Positions 32,713 to 42,373 of a stretch of 64,000 bases of DNA are shown one piece after another. The DNA is from Candidatus Rokuibacteriota bacterium. Lineage in GTDB: Bacteria; Methylomirabilota; Methylomirabilia; Rokubacteriales; CSP1-6. Under the pieces are notes generated by a model. The model saw only the letters and a list, made by a program, of their open reading frames with translations. It searched no databases and was not told where the DNA came from. Location: contig QHSC01000091.1 of the NCBI GenBank assembly GCA_003220345.1, positions 1-64,000 of the forward strand, given 5' to 3'. Position 1 is the stretch's first letter. Every line of letters starts with the position of its first letter. The translations under genes and the position numbers were made by a program.

Positions 32713-34746
32713 TCACCCTCGGTGCACGCCGAGGTCGACCTTGCGGAGGGCCTTGATCCGGTCCCGCAGCTCGGCCGCCCGCTCGAAGTCGAGCCGCCGG
32801 GCCGCCTCGCGCATCGCTCCCTCGAGCTCCACGATGTGAGCCTGAAGCGCCGCCGGGCTCTCCCAGGTCGGCTCGGCCGTGGTGGGCACCTCGACCGTGT
32901 AGTAATCGCGCTCGGGCACGCTGTCGAGGAGGTCGCGCAGCGACCGCTTGACCGACTCCGGCGTGATCCCGTGCTCCTCATTGTACCGTCCCTGCACCGA
33001 CCGGCGCCGCTCGGTCTCGGCGAGGGCCTCCTGCATGGAGCCGGTGACGGTGTCGGCGTACATGATCACCTCGCCGTTGACGTGCCGCGCCGCCCGCCCC
33101 GCCGTCTGGATGAGAGAGGTCGCGGAGCGGAGGTAGCCTTCCTTGTCGGCATCGAGAATGGCCACGAGGGAGACCTCGGGCAGATCCAGGCCCTCCCGCA
33201 AGAGGTTGATGCCCACGAGGGCGTCGTACTTGCCGAGCCGCAGCTCGCGAATGATGGCCACGCGGTCCAGGGTGTCGATGTCGGAGTGAAGGTAGCGCAC
33301 GCGCAGGCCGTTCTGCTGGTAGTACTCGGTCAGGTCCTCGGCCATGCGCTTGGTGAGCGTGGTGATGAGGACCCGCTCGGCGCGCTCGGCCCGGGCCCGG
33401 ACCTCGGCCATGAGATCGTCGACCTGGACGCCCGCGGGCCGCACGGTGATCTTCGGGTCCATGAGCCCCGTCGGACGGATGATCTGCTCGGCCACCGCCC
33501 CCCCCTGCCACGGCTGGCCCGGCGCCGTGCGCCGCCCCCCCGCCAGCCTCAGCTCATATGGTCCGGGAGTGGCGGAGACGTAGAGCGTCTGGGGCACGAG
33601 GGCGGTGAATTCTTCGAAGGTCAGGGGCCGGTTGTCGAAGGCCGAGGGCATCCGGAACCCGTATTCGACGAGGGCCTCCTTGCGCGACCGGTCGCCCGGG
33701 TACATGCCGCGGATCTGCGGGACGGTCACGTGAGACTCGTCGATGATCACGAGAGCGTTCCGGGGCAGGTAGTCCATGAGGGTGGGCGGGTTCTGGCCTG
33801 GCTTTCTCCCCGACAGGTGGCGAGAGTAATTCTCGATGCCGTGGCAATAGCCGATCTCGCGCAGCATCTCCATGTCGAACAGCGTGCGCTGCTCGAGGCG
33901 CTGCGCCTCCAGGAGCTTGCCCCGCGCCTTGAGGAAGCGCAGCCGCTCCCCCAGCTCTTCCAGGATGCCCGCGATGGCGCGCTCCGTCTGGTCGGCGGGC
34001 GTGACGTAGTGGCTGGCGGGATAGATGCGCGCGCCGGTGACGGTGCCCGTGGTGACGCCGCGGAGCGGGTCGAGCGTCGACAGCTTCTCGATGGTGTCGC
34101 CCCACAGCTCCACGCGCAGCGCCTCCGCCTCGGCGGCGGCGGGAAAGATCTCGACCACGTCGCCCCGCACCCGAAAGGTGCCCCGCCGGAAATCGACGTC
34201 GTTGCGCTCGTACTGGATGGCCACGAGGCTCCGGATGAGCGCGTCGCGCTCGAGGGTCTGGCCCGTCTCGAGCCCCACGTGCATGCCCTGGTAGGTCTCC
34301 GGTTCGCCGATGCCGTAGATGCACGACACGGAGGCGACCACGATGACGTCGCGGCGCTCGAAGAGGGACGTGGTGGCGGAGTGCCGCATCCGGTCGATCT
34401 CGTCGTTGACGAGGGCGTCCTTCTCGATGTAGGTGTCCGACTGCGGAATGTAGGCCTCGGGCTGGTAGTAGTCGTAGTACGACACGAAGTACTCGACGGC
34501 ATTGTCGGGAAAGAACGACTTGAACTCGCCGTAGAGCTGGGCGGCCAGCGTCTTGTTGGGCGAGATGACGAGAGCGGGCCGGTCGAGCTGCCGGATCACG
34601 TTGGCGAGCGTGAAGGTCTTGCCGCTTCCCGTGATCCCGAGGAGCACGGCATGGGGGTGCCCCTCGGCCACCAGCGAGGCGAGGCGCTCGATGGCCCCGG
34701 GCTGATCGCCCGCGGGCGAGTACTCCGAGGACAGCCGGAAAGACAC
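32713..34746 (-). CDS. uvrB: excinuclease ABC subunit B
   Basis: [50 protein letters not shown]. Confidence 0.98.
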   Translation of the reverse strand: MSFRLSSEYSPAGDQPGAIERLASLVAEGHPHAVLLGITGSGKTFTLANVIRQLDRPALVISPNKTLAAQLYGEFKSFFPDNAVEYFVSYYDYYQPEAYIPQSDTYIEKDALVNDEIDRMRHSATTSLFERRDVIVVASVSCIYGIGEPETYQGMHVGLETGQTLERDALIRSLVAIQYERNDVDFRRGTFRVRGDVVEIFPAAAEAEALRVELWGDTIEKLSTLDPLRGVTTGTVTGARIYPASHYVTPADQTERAIAGILEELGERLRFLKARGKLLEAQRLEQRTLFDMEMLREIGYCHGIENYSRHLSGRKPGQNPPTLMDYLPRNALVIIDESHVTVPQIRGMYPGDRSRKEALVEYGFRMPSAFDNRPLTFEEFTALVPQTLYVSATPGPYELRLAGGRRTAPGQPWQGGAVAEQIIRPTGLMDPKITVRPAGVQVDDLMAEVRARAERAERVLITTLTKRMAEDLTEYYQQNGLRVRYLHSDIDTLDRVAIIRELRLGKYDALVGINLLREGLDLPEVSLVAILDADKEGYLRSATSLIQTAGRAARHVNGEVIMYADTVTGSMQEALAETERRRSVQGRYNEEHGITPESVKRSLRDLLDSVPERDYYTVEVPTTAEPTWESPAALQAHIVELEGAMREAARRLDFERAAELRDRIKALRKVDLGVHRG

Positions 34747-34748
34747 GC

Positions 34749-35279
34749 TCAGGGGGCGGTGGGAACCGCCACCAGGTACTTCCGCCACGAGTCCAGGAAG
34801 CTGGTGGCGTGGGGGTGCCGCATCAGGTGGACCGAGAAGAGGAACTGCGGGTGGACCGGCTCACGGATGAGCCGCATGCGCGACTCCTCGAGGGTGCGGT
34901 TGCCCTTGAAGAGGTTGCATCGGAGACAGGCCGCCACCACGTTGGTCCACGTCGTCTGGCCGCCCCGCGAGCGCGGCATGACGTGATCCACCGTGAGCTT
35001 CTCTCCGCGCCGGGAGCAGTACTGGCAGGTGTAGCCGTCGCGACGAAGGATATTCTTCTTGTTGAAGGCCACCCGCTCCAGGAAGGGCTTCCGGATATAG
35101 GCGGCGAGACGGATCACGGAGGGGAGCGGGAAGGCCCGCGAGGGCGAGCGAATCACGCGGGGCGAGCTCTCCACGCTCTCGGCCTTGCCCGCGAGCAGCA
35201 GGGTGACGGCGCGCTTGGCGTTGGTGAAGTGGAGCGGCTCGTACGTGTAGTTGAGCACCAGGACCGCGATATCGTTCAT
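34749..35279 (-). CDS. HNH endonuclease
   Basis: [55 protein letters not shown]. Confidence 0.93.
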   Translation of the reverse strand: MNDIAVLVLNYTYEPLHFTNAKRAVTLLLAGKAESVESSPRVIRSPSRAFPLPSVIRLAAYIRKPFLERVAFNKKNILRRDGYTCQYCSRRGEKLTVDHVMPRSRGGQTTWTNVVAACLRCNLFKGNRTLEESRMRLIREPVHPQFLFSVHLMRHPHATSFLDSWRKYLVAVPTAP

Positions 35280-35330
35280 ATCCCTTCGTCAAGGATAGTC
35301 AGCGGTCCCAGCACTGTCAACACCTGCCCC

Positions 35331-35822
35331 TCAGACCAGGGCCCGCCACACGACCGGCGCAAAGCCGGTGAGCACGAGGAAGACCGATCCCACCCAGCGC
35401 CAGTCGCCCGTGGTGAGCGAGACGGCGATGAGGACGATCATGAGACAGAGGAGGAGGAAGCACAGAGCGTAGAATCGGATCTCGCGCCGATCCGTCCATC
35501 CGCCTTTGCCCACGAGGGCCGGCATCATCCCCGCGAGATAGACCGGGGAGTAGACGAGAAAGAACACGACGAGGGCAGCGGAGAAGAGCACGATGCCGGC
35601 CAGGCCTCCGACTACGCCCCAGGCAATCCACGCCACGGGTGACGCCGCGGGCTCTGAAAGGAGACGCGGCACCATGTCGGGACGGAACATGATGAGGAGG
35701 AGCGCGCCCGCGCATACGGGCAGGACCCATTCAAGCCAGGCGAGCTTGGGAGGGCGCGGGCCAATCTGGATCGCTGATCGGCGCTGCTGCTTGGCGCTGT
35801 ACTGGCCGGATCTGTTCGCCAT
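35331..35822 (-). CDS. hypothetical membrane protein
   Basis: 163 aa with several hydrophobic helices (WVLPVCAGALLLIMF; IVLFSAALVVFFLVY). Confidence 0.6.
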   Translation of the reverse strand: MANRSGQYSAKQQRRSAIQIGPRPPKLAWLEWVLPVCAGALLLIMFRPDMVPRLLSEPAASPVAWIAWGVVGGLAGIVLFSAALVVFFLVYSPVYLAGMMPALVGKGGWTDRREIRFYALCFLLLCLMIVLIAVSLTTGDWRWVGSVFLVLTGFAPVVWRALV

Positions 35823-35981
35823 GGCCCCTCCCTCTCAGCGAGCCTGGGTCTCGACGACCAAGAGCAAGCTCCGCTGCTCGGCAAAGCGCCCGGACGCAAG
35901 GTTTCGCTTCATGACCTGCTCAGTATCTCACAAGGATGCCCTCCGACGGTCCGCCCGCGGCTGCGCCTGCCCACCCCGCAG

Positions 35982-38300
35982 CTAGGCGGACGGGCGGAGA
36001 CGCAGGGCGTCGGCGAGCACGGCCAGCACCCGCTCGAGCCTGAAGGGCTTGACGAGCATGAGGTCCACGCCGGCCTCCCGCAGCTTCTCCGGATCCAGCA
36101 AATGCCCCCACCCCGTGATGAGGATGACCGGTGTGTCGGGACGCAGGCGCTTCACCGAGCTGGCGACGTCGAGCCCCGAACACTCCGGCAGCGAGAGGTC
36201 GGTCAGCACGACGTCGAAGGCCCCGCCCTGGAAGCGCGCCAGCCCCGTGAGCCCGTCGGTCGCGGATTCGACGCGATGGCCCGCAGAGGCCAGGGCCTCG
36301 ACCAGCATCGTGCGGATCCGGTCCTCGTCCTCGAGCACCAGGATGGAGGCGATATCCGAGAGCGCGGCCGCCTTCGCTTGCTCGGCCGCGGGCGGGGGCA
36401 CCTCCACGGCACGGGCGGAGGCGACGGGGAACCACAGCGTCACCGTGGTGCCCCCGCCCGGCTCGCTCCGCACGTGCACGCTGCCGCGGTGGCGGCTCAC
36501 CACTCCCTGGACCACCGAGAGGCCGAGTCCAGTGCGGTGCGGGGCCCGCGTGGTGAAGAAGGGATCGAACATGCGCCGCCGTATGTCCTCGCGGATCCCC
36601 TCTCCAGTGTCCGAGACCTGGAGCTCGACCCCCGTGTCCACGCGGCGCGCGGTCAAGCCCAGGCGACCTCCCTGCGGCATGGCGTCGATGGCATTGAGGA
36701 TCAGGTTCATGACGCCCTCGCGCAGCGCCGTCGCCTGCCCGTCCACCGAGAGGTGGAGATCCAGATCGGTGACCACGTCGATCTGCACCCCGCGCGCTTC
36801 CGCCTCGTCCTTCCACACCGCTCGGGTCAATGTCATCGCGTCCTGCACGACGGCGATCAGGTCCACGGGCCCCGTCGCATCGTCCGCGCTCGTCGCCGCG
36901 AAGCCCTGGAGACGGCGCACGATGTCGGCAGCCCGCCACCCCGCCTCCTCGATGTCGGCCAGGTCTTCGCGCAAGGGCCCGTCGGGCACGCGCGAGAGCA
37001 TGAGCTGCGTCTTGCCGAGCACGATGGCCAGGACATTGTTGAACTCGTTGGCGATGCCGCCCGCCATGGCGCCCGCCGCGCGCGCGCTCGACGTCTGCAC
37101 GAGCTGCTCCTGGGCTCTCTCGAGGCCCTGGAGGGCGCCCTGCACCTCACCGTAGAGTCGATTGTTCTCCATGCCGAGCGCGAGCATGGAGGCGAGGACC
37201 TGGACGGCCTCGATCTGGTCGGCGGAGAAATCGCGCGCCTCGGGGTCGCCCACGTAGAGCGCGCCCACCGTCTGCCGCCGGAGGCGCACCGGCACGGCGA
37301 GGCAGGCGCGCAGACCGACCTGGAGCAGGAAGTCGTCCTCCGATCCCGCGCGGCCCTGGATGTCCCGGCAGGCCGCCGGGCGCTGCGTCGCGAACATTTC
37401 CCCCGTCAGTCCGCGCGCGCTATCCACGCGGATGGTGTCGAGGGCATCTGCGGAGAGCCCCATGCCCGCCGCGAGAGCGAGGCCGCCCGTCCCACCCGGC
37501 ACGCCGATGGCCGCGACCCGCGCCTCGGCCAGCCGGCAGGCGACCTCGCACGCGCGCGCGAGAACGGCCTCCATGTCCTGGCCCACGAGCACATGGCCGA
37601 GGAAGACCTCGAGCTCGCGGAGCCGGCCGATGTGGCCTCGCGTGGTCTCAATGGCATCGCGCTGGCCCAGGGCGTTGCCGACCCTGTCGGCGATCACGAG
37701 GAGCAGCAAGACCTCGGCCTCGGAAAAGGGCGGCCGCGGCGCGCGGCGGCCCGCGTAGAGAATTCCCAACGCGCTGCCTCCCGAGCGGACAGGGACGGCG
37801 ACGGCATCGGAGACGGGAAACAGGGCGAGGAAAGGATCCTCCACGATGCGAGGGGCGCCGCCGGAGACGCGCGTGAGCCTCTCGTCCTGGAAGGCCTGGC
37901 CCACGAGTCCTTCCCCCGCCTTGATGGAGATGGTCTCGAGGTCGTCCCGGCGGAACCCGCGACCGGCACGCGGCACGAGCCTCGAGGCGAGGGCGTCCCA
38001 GGTGAAGAGCATGGCACGGTCGGCGGTGAGGACACGCGCCACGCGATCCATGGCGAGGGAGAAGACCTGAGACGGCTCGAGGCCGCTCGAGGGGATGGCC
38101 AGGATCTCCTCGCCCACCGTGAAGGCATCCCGCTCCTCCGGCGCCTCCGCGGCGACCCGGGGCCCGAGAGACGAGGGGGAAAGCGCGACACGACGGAACC
38201 GGTGGGCGAGCGACTCGATGCTCCGTCGGATCTCGACGAGCGCGCCGTGAAGGTCCGGCGAGGTCGGATCCGGGGAGACCTGCTCGTCGCTCATGGGCAA
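35982..38300 (-). CDS. GAF-GAF-histidine-kinase-like-REC hybrid protein with Asn in place of phosphoacceptor His
   Basis: MAGGIANEFNNVLAIVLGK; NLILNAIDAMPQGG; SDTGEGIRE; GLGLSVVQG; REC VVLTDLSLPECSG...LVKPF. Confidence 0.88.
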   Translation of the reverse strand: MPMSDEQVSPDPTSPDLHGALVEIRRSIESLAHRFRRVALSPSSLGPRVAAEAPEERDAFTVGEEILAIPSSGLEPSQVFSLAMDRVARVLTADRAMLFTWDALASRLVPRAGRGFRRDDLETISIKAGEGLVGQAFQDERLTRVSGGAPRIVEDPFLALFPVSDAVAVPVRSGGSALGILYAGRRAPRPPFSEAEVLLLLVIADRVGNALGQRDAIETTRGHIGRLRELEVFLGHVLVGQDMEAVLARACEVACRLAEARVAAIGVPGGTGGLALAAGMGLSADALDTIRVDSARGLTGEMFATQRPAACRDIQGRAGSEDDFLLQVGLRACLAVPVRLRRQTVGALYVGDPEARDFSADQIEAVQVLASMLALGMENNRLYGEVQGALQGLERAQEQLVQTSSARAAGAMAGGIANEFNNVLAIVLGKTQLMLSRVPDGPLREDLADIEEAGWRAADIVRRLQGFAATSADDATGPVDLIAVVQDAMTLTRAVWKDEAEARGVQIDVVTDLDLHLSVDGQATALREGVMNLILNAIDAMPQGGRLGLTARRVDTGVELQVSDTGEGIREDIRRRMFDPFFTTRAPHRTGLGLSVVQGVVSRHRGSVHVRSEPGGGTTVTLWFPVASARAVEVPPPAAEQAKAAALSDIASILVLEDEDRIRTMLVEALASAGHRVESATDGLTGLARFQGGAFDVVLTDLSLPECSGLDVASSVKRLRPDTPVILITGWGHLLDPEKLREAGVDLMLVKPFRLERVLAVLADALRLRPSA

Positions 38301-38368
38301 TCCGACCAGATATTACTTCGCCCTCGGACCCACCCGCCCGGCAAACTTCGGCGACCGCTTGCTCCGCG

Positions 38369-38785
38369 CTACTTGGCCGCGAGAGAGTGGATGTAGCCGA
38401 CGAGGGCCCAGCGATCCTTCTCGGGCAAATGCCGCCACGCGGGCATGGCCCCGCGGCCTGTGCTGATCTTCCAGAAGAGCTCGCCGTCCGTATCGTCCTG
38501 CACCGCCTTCGACGTCCAGTCCGCCGGCTTGGGGTTGAGAGCGACCGAGGCCGCCCCGTCGCCCTTGCCCTTGGCCCCATGACAGGTGACGCAGTTGACC
38601 TGGGCCACTTTCCTGCCCTGCTCGATGGTCTGGGCATCGGCGGGCAGCGGGTTCTTCTTCTCCTTCTCCCCCGCCGGTGCCGTCCAGGGCGCCTGCGCCG
38701 CCGCGAGCGCGGCCATCGAGATGAGTGCCGCCAATCCAAGCGCCGTGCCCACGAGTCGGGCCGCTCGTCTCACCCCGGTCACCAT
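38369..38785 (-). CDS. class I c-type cytochrome (monoheme)
   Basis: Signal peptide; GRKVAQVNCVTCHGAKGKGDG; distal Met in GRGAMPAWRH. Confidence 0.9.
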   Translation of the reverse strand: MVTGVRRAARLVGTALGLAALISMAALAAAQAPWTAPAGEKEKKNPLPADAQTIEQGRKVAQVNCVTCHGAKGKGDGAASVALNPKPADWTSKAVQDDTDGELFWKISTGRGAMPAWRHLPEKDRWALVGYIHSLAAK

Positions 38786-38920
38786 TGCCTCCTCCTTCCG
38801 TAACCTTCGTCCGTAGCCTTCTGTCCCGGCGCCCCTGCTGGGCGACTCGAACCGTCGTGGGCACGTCGCGTATCACTTAACATCCGCAAGATTCGACGGT
38901 CAAGCCGAATCCTCGATTCG

Positions 38921-39135
38921 GTCCTGGGTCAAGTTGCGAGCCAGATCTACTCAGCCCTCGCCTCGGGGCTCCGCCCTCAGCTCGAACCACCACGCCCGAG
39001 GGAGCCTGCAATGCGAGGCGTACCTGTATGTACGTTGAGCGTTTGCAGGCGACCGAGAACGTGGCTCTTCGAGCCGAACGGCCCTGCCGTGAGGCGAGAG
39101 CTGAGTTGATCTGGCGAAGCAAATTGGCCCAGTAC
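38921..39135. repeat. long imperfect palindrome (MITE-like or hairpin RNA candidate)
   Basis: 38941..38964 CCAGATCTACTCAGCCCTCGCCTC vs reverse complement of 39091..39114 CCAGATCAACTCAGCTCTCGCCTC (22/24); pairing extends outward and inward to CGTAC-CTGTAT-GTACG. Confidence 0.75.
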
Positions 39136-39179
39136 CCGCCGTTCGCGGCTCGCGGAGCCCTGTGCTATGGTCTCCCCCC

Positions 39180-40511
39180 ATGCCGGAATCGACGACACAC
39201 GCGGTTGCCGTCGTGGGCGCGGGCCCGGCGGGACTCTTTGCGACCCGCGCGCTCGCCGCGGCGGGATGCCGAGTTCTCCTCCTCAATCGTGACATCAAGC
39301 CGGGCGGGCTCGCCGAGTACGGGATCTTCCTCAACAAGTACAAGATGAAGGGCGGCCTCCGGAGGCAGTTCAGCAAGATCCTCACCGACCCGCGCGTCAC
39401 CTATCTCGGCCACGTGGCGGTGGGCGAGAGCGGGCCCCTGAGCGTTCCCGCCCTCCGCGCGGCGGGCTTCGACGCCGTGGTCTTCGCCATCGGAGCCCAG
39501 GGCACCAAGTACCTCGGCATCGAAGGGGAGCGGCTCCCAGGCGTGTACCACGCCAAGGACCTCGTCTATCACTACAACCGCCTTCCGCCATTCTCGGAGC
39601 GTCACTTCCCCATGGGTCGTCGGGTGGCCATCGTGGGCGTGGGCAATGTCATGGTGGACATCGCCAACTACTGCGCTCATTTCTGCGAGTGCGAGGAGAT
39701 CATCGCGGTGGCGCGGCGGGGCCCGCACGAGAAGGCGTACGATGACCGCGAGTTCGAGGACGTGGAGGACGCCTTCGACCGCGACGCGTACCGGCGGGAG
39801 GTCGAGCGCATTCGCCCGCGCCTGGAGGCGGCCGGGCAGAGCGCGGACGAGCTTCTGAAAGCCCTCGCCGCTCGGCCGGAAGCGGAGGACCGCTGTCGGG
39901 CTCGCCTGACCTTTCGCTTCCTCGCCTCCCCGCAGCGCGTGATCACCGAAGGCGGGCGCGTCGTCGGCCTCGAGATCGAGGAGACGCGGCTCGCGCGCAA
40001 GGGCGAGCGGATCAGCGCGGTCGGGACGGGCGAGATCTCGCGCATCCCGTGCGACACGGTGGTCTTCGCCGTGGGCGACCGCGTGGACGAGAGCGTGGGA
40101 CTGCCGTACCGGGAAGGGCTGTACGTGACGGCGCCCGGGGCGGAGCAGGACCCGGCCGCGGCCTATCAGGTCTGGGATCCCGCCCAGGGTCAGCCCCTCG
40201 CCGACGTCTTCGTGGTCGGCTGGGCGCGGCGGGCCAGCGACGGCGTGGTCGGGCGGGCGCGCCTCGACGCCGAGACGGGGATCAAGCACATCTTGAAGAT
40301 CCTCGGGTCCCGGCCCACGCGCGCGCCCGCGGAGGCCGAGCGGCCCGTGACGAAGATCATGCACGAGCTCGGCAAGGCGGGCGCCCGGCCCGTGACGTAT
40401 GAGGAGGTCCTGCGCATCGAAGCCGCAGAGCGCGAGCGCGCCCGCCGCGACGGGGTGGAGGAATTCAAGTTCGCCAGCGACGAGGACATGCTGGCCCTTC
40501 TCTCGAGCTAA
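39180..40511 (+). CDS. FAD-dependent pyridine nucleotide-disulfide-type oxidoreductase (ferredoxin-NADP reductase-like)
   Basis: VAVVGAGPAGLFATRALAAAG; VAIVGVGNVMVDIANY. Confidence 0.85.
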   Translation: MPESTTHAVAVVGAGPAGLFATRALAAAGCRVLLLNRDIKPGGLAEYGIFLNKYKMKGGLRRQFSKILTDPRVTYLGHVAVGESGPLSVPALRAAGFDAVVFAIGAQGTKYLGIEGERLPGVYHAKDLVYHYNRLPPFSERHFPMGRRVAIVGVGNVMVDIANYCAHFCECEEIIAVARRGPHEKAYDDREFEDVEDAFDRDAYRREVERIRPRLEAAGQSADELLKALAARPEAEDRCRARLTFRFLASPQRVITEGGRVVGLEIEETRLARKGERISAVGTGEISRIPCDTVVFAVGDRVDESVGLPYREGLYVTAPGAEQDPAAAYQVWDPAQGQPLADVFVVGWARRASDGVVGRARLDAETGIKHILKILGSRPTRAPAEAERPVTKIMHELGKAGARPVTYEEVLRIEAAERERARRDGVEEFKFASDEDMLALLSS

Positions 40512-40512
40512 A

Positions 40513-42057
40513 TTAGCTGTCTCTTTCCGCGCGGGCGCTCGAGATGGCGAGGAGCGCCAGTATCACCGCGCCCAGTCCATAGCCGGCAGCGAGCAGGAAG
40601 GGATAGGCGCTTCCGGCCGACCAGGGCCAGAAGAGCGCGCCGCTCGGCAGCGGCGAGTGCATCAGGCCGACGAGCGTGGCCAGGCCCGCTGCGAGAAACA
40701 CGGCGGCGGCCCGACCCAGCCGCCCATCGATGATGCTCACGAGGGCCCAACCCCACAGGAGCGCCGTCACGATGAAGCCATTTCCGAGAGCGAGAAGGTG
40801 CTGGTAGGCGAGGCGGCCGTCACCGGTCAGATCCGCCGCGCCTTTTCCGACTGAGGCCAGCAGACCATTGACCTCGATCAACACCAAGGTGGCTACCGCA
40901 GGGATGAAGGACACGGCAACGGCTGCCGCATGGCGAGCGGGCGAGGCCACGAAGGCCTGGGCCGTGATCTCGAGGCCGACGAAGATGAGGATGGGCGCCA
41001 CGGCAGCCTCGGGCAGGAGGCTCACGAGAATGCCCACGAGTCCAAGCGAAGCCCCCACCCCGATGACGAGGGCGGTCGCGAGCGTATAGCCCGCCCGCGC
41101 GCCCATGGCCTTGTAGGCCGGATGTCCGATATACGGTGTGTTCTGTATCACCCCTCCACAGAGGCCCGCGGCGATCGTCGCCACGGCCTCCGTCAACAAG
41201 ATGTCTCTCGCCCGGTACTCGTCTCCCGCCACGATGGCGGACTCGGTATTGTCGATGCCGCCAATCACGGTTGCGAGGGCAAATGGCATGGCGAGCGGCA
41301 AATACGGCCAGACGGCGCCAAAGGTCTCGGCCCATGCCAGGGTCGGCCAGGGAATGGCCAGGGCGAGGCCGGGTAGCTCGGTCGCAGGCGCCGGACCCCA
41401 GCCCCCCGCCGCGCGAAGCCAGAAGATTCCCGCCCCCGCCAGGACGGCGGCAAGGGCGCCCGGCATGCCGCCGGGAAGCCGCACTCGGCCGATCAGCGCG
41501 ACGAGCACCAGGGTCAGCGAGACGAGTCCTACCAGTGGATCGGCGAATACCCTCAGGGCCGGGAGGAAAGCGATGAGCAGTATGGCCACGCCGGCGATGG
41601 AGCCCAGGAGCGCCGCCCGCGGCACGAGACGTCGCACCCAGTCACCGAAGAAGGCCAGCAGGAGCTTGAACCCGCCCATGGCGACGGTGACACCCATGCC
41701 GATCTTCCACGCGAGGATCGGATCTCCCGTGGCCAGCATGGCGGGTCCGAGCACTCCGAAGACGATCCCGAAGAGCGACGGTGTGTCGATGCCGAAGGGC
41801 ATGGCCGTGACCTCGTCCCGACCCGACGCGCGGGCCAGACGCACGGCTAGCCACGTGTAAGTCAGGTCACCGACGAGGACGCCCGCCGCTGTCCCGGGCA
41901 CGATGCGTCCGAGCACGAGATCCGGCGGGAACTTGAAGGCGCCGATGAGCAGACTCGAGAGGATGACGAGGAGGGTCGTGTTGTCGAGCGCGAGGACGAA
42001 GAACGCGTTCCAGTCCCCGGGCGCGACCCAGCGCGGGCCGCGGCGCGCGACCCTCAC
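40513..42057 (-). CDS. NCS2-type xanthine/uracil permease family protein
   Basis: Multi-TM; TAMPFGIDTPSLFG; VIGGIDNTESAIVAGDEY; NTPYIGHPAYKAMGARAGYT. Confidence 0.75.
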   Translation of the reverse strand: MRVARRGPRWVAPGDWNAFFVLALDNTTLLVILSSLLIGAFKFPPDLVLGRIVPGTAAGVLVGDLTYTWLAVRLARASGRDEVTAMPFGIDTPSLFGIVFGVLGPAMLATGDPILAWKIGMGVTVAMGGFKLLLAFFGDWVRRLVPRAALLGSIAGVAILLIAFLPALRVFADPLVGLVSLTLVLVALIGRVRLPGGMPGALAAVLAGAGIFWLRAAGGWGPAPATELPGLALAIPWPTLAWAETFGAVWPYLPLAMPFALATVIGGIDNTESAIVAGDEYRARDILLTEAVATIAAGLCGGVIQNTPYIGHPAYKAMGARAGYTLATALVIGVGASLGLVGILVSLLPEAAVAPILIFVGLEITAQAFVASPARHAAAVAVSFIPAVATLVLIEVNGLLASVGKGAADLTGDGRLAYQHLLALGNGFIVTALLWGWALVSIIDGRLGRAAAVFLAAGLATLVGLMHSPLPSGALFWPWSAGSAYPFLLAAGYGLGAVILALLAISSARAERDS

Positions 42058-42058
42058 G

Positions 42059-42337
42059 CTAGGCGGATCTTCGCTGACCCGGCGCCCGGGCGGCCACGGT
42101 GTCGCGAACGAGCCCGCGCACCCGCTCGGCGAGGGCCTGGCACCAGGCCAGGCTGCCGCGACGCTCTCTCACTTCCGGGTAGGCCAGCTCGATCTCGGAA
42201 GAGAGCCCATCGCCGATCCTGACGCGAAGCCCATAGGTCTTGCCCTCGCGCGGGCCCACACGATCGAGCAGCACTTCCGCATGCAGGTTCTCGCGCTTGG
42301 CGTGGGACTCCGCGAGGTTCCAGAGCCAGCGCGCCAC
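42059..42337 (-). CDS. hypothetical protein (92 aa)
   Basis: Short ORF directly between nrdJ and the permease. Confidence 0.5.
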   Translation of the reverse strand: MARWLWNLAESHAKRENLHAEVLLDRVGPREGKTYGLRVRIGDGLSSEIELAYPEVRERRGSLAWCQALAERVRGLVRDTVAARAPGQRRSA

Positions 42338-42373
42338 CTCATCGTAGTCACCGCCGCTGAACAGGGGCTTCCC

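Noticed and set aside
32490-32981. Full 163-aa ORF including the segment overlapping uvrB
   Set aside because: The N-terminal part is out-of-frame uvrB sequence; only the C-terminal two-TM part after GTG 32705 is plausible.
30886-34986. Very long plus-strand ORF (1366 aa), and similar long ORFs at 1910..4777, 5366..7573 and 50429..53923 (minus)
   Set aside because: Antisense frames of well-supported genes (uvrC/uvrB, lptFG, UPF0182, TolC/MacA). Long open antisense frames are expected at this GC content, and the translations look like low-complexity mirror sequence.
38877-39400. Small ORFs across the 38.9-39.1 kb intergenic region
   Set aside because: They lie on the long palindrome and its flanks, with no recognisable protein family or consistent start context.
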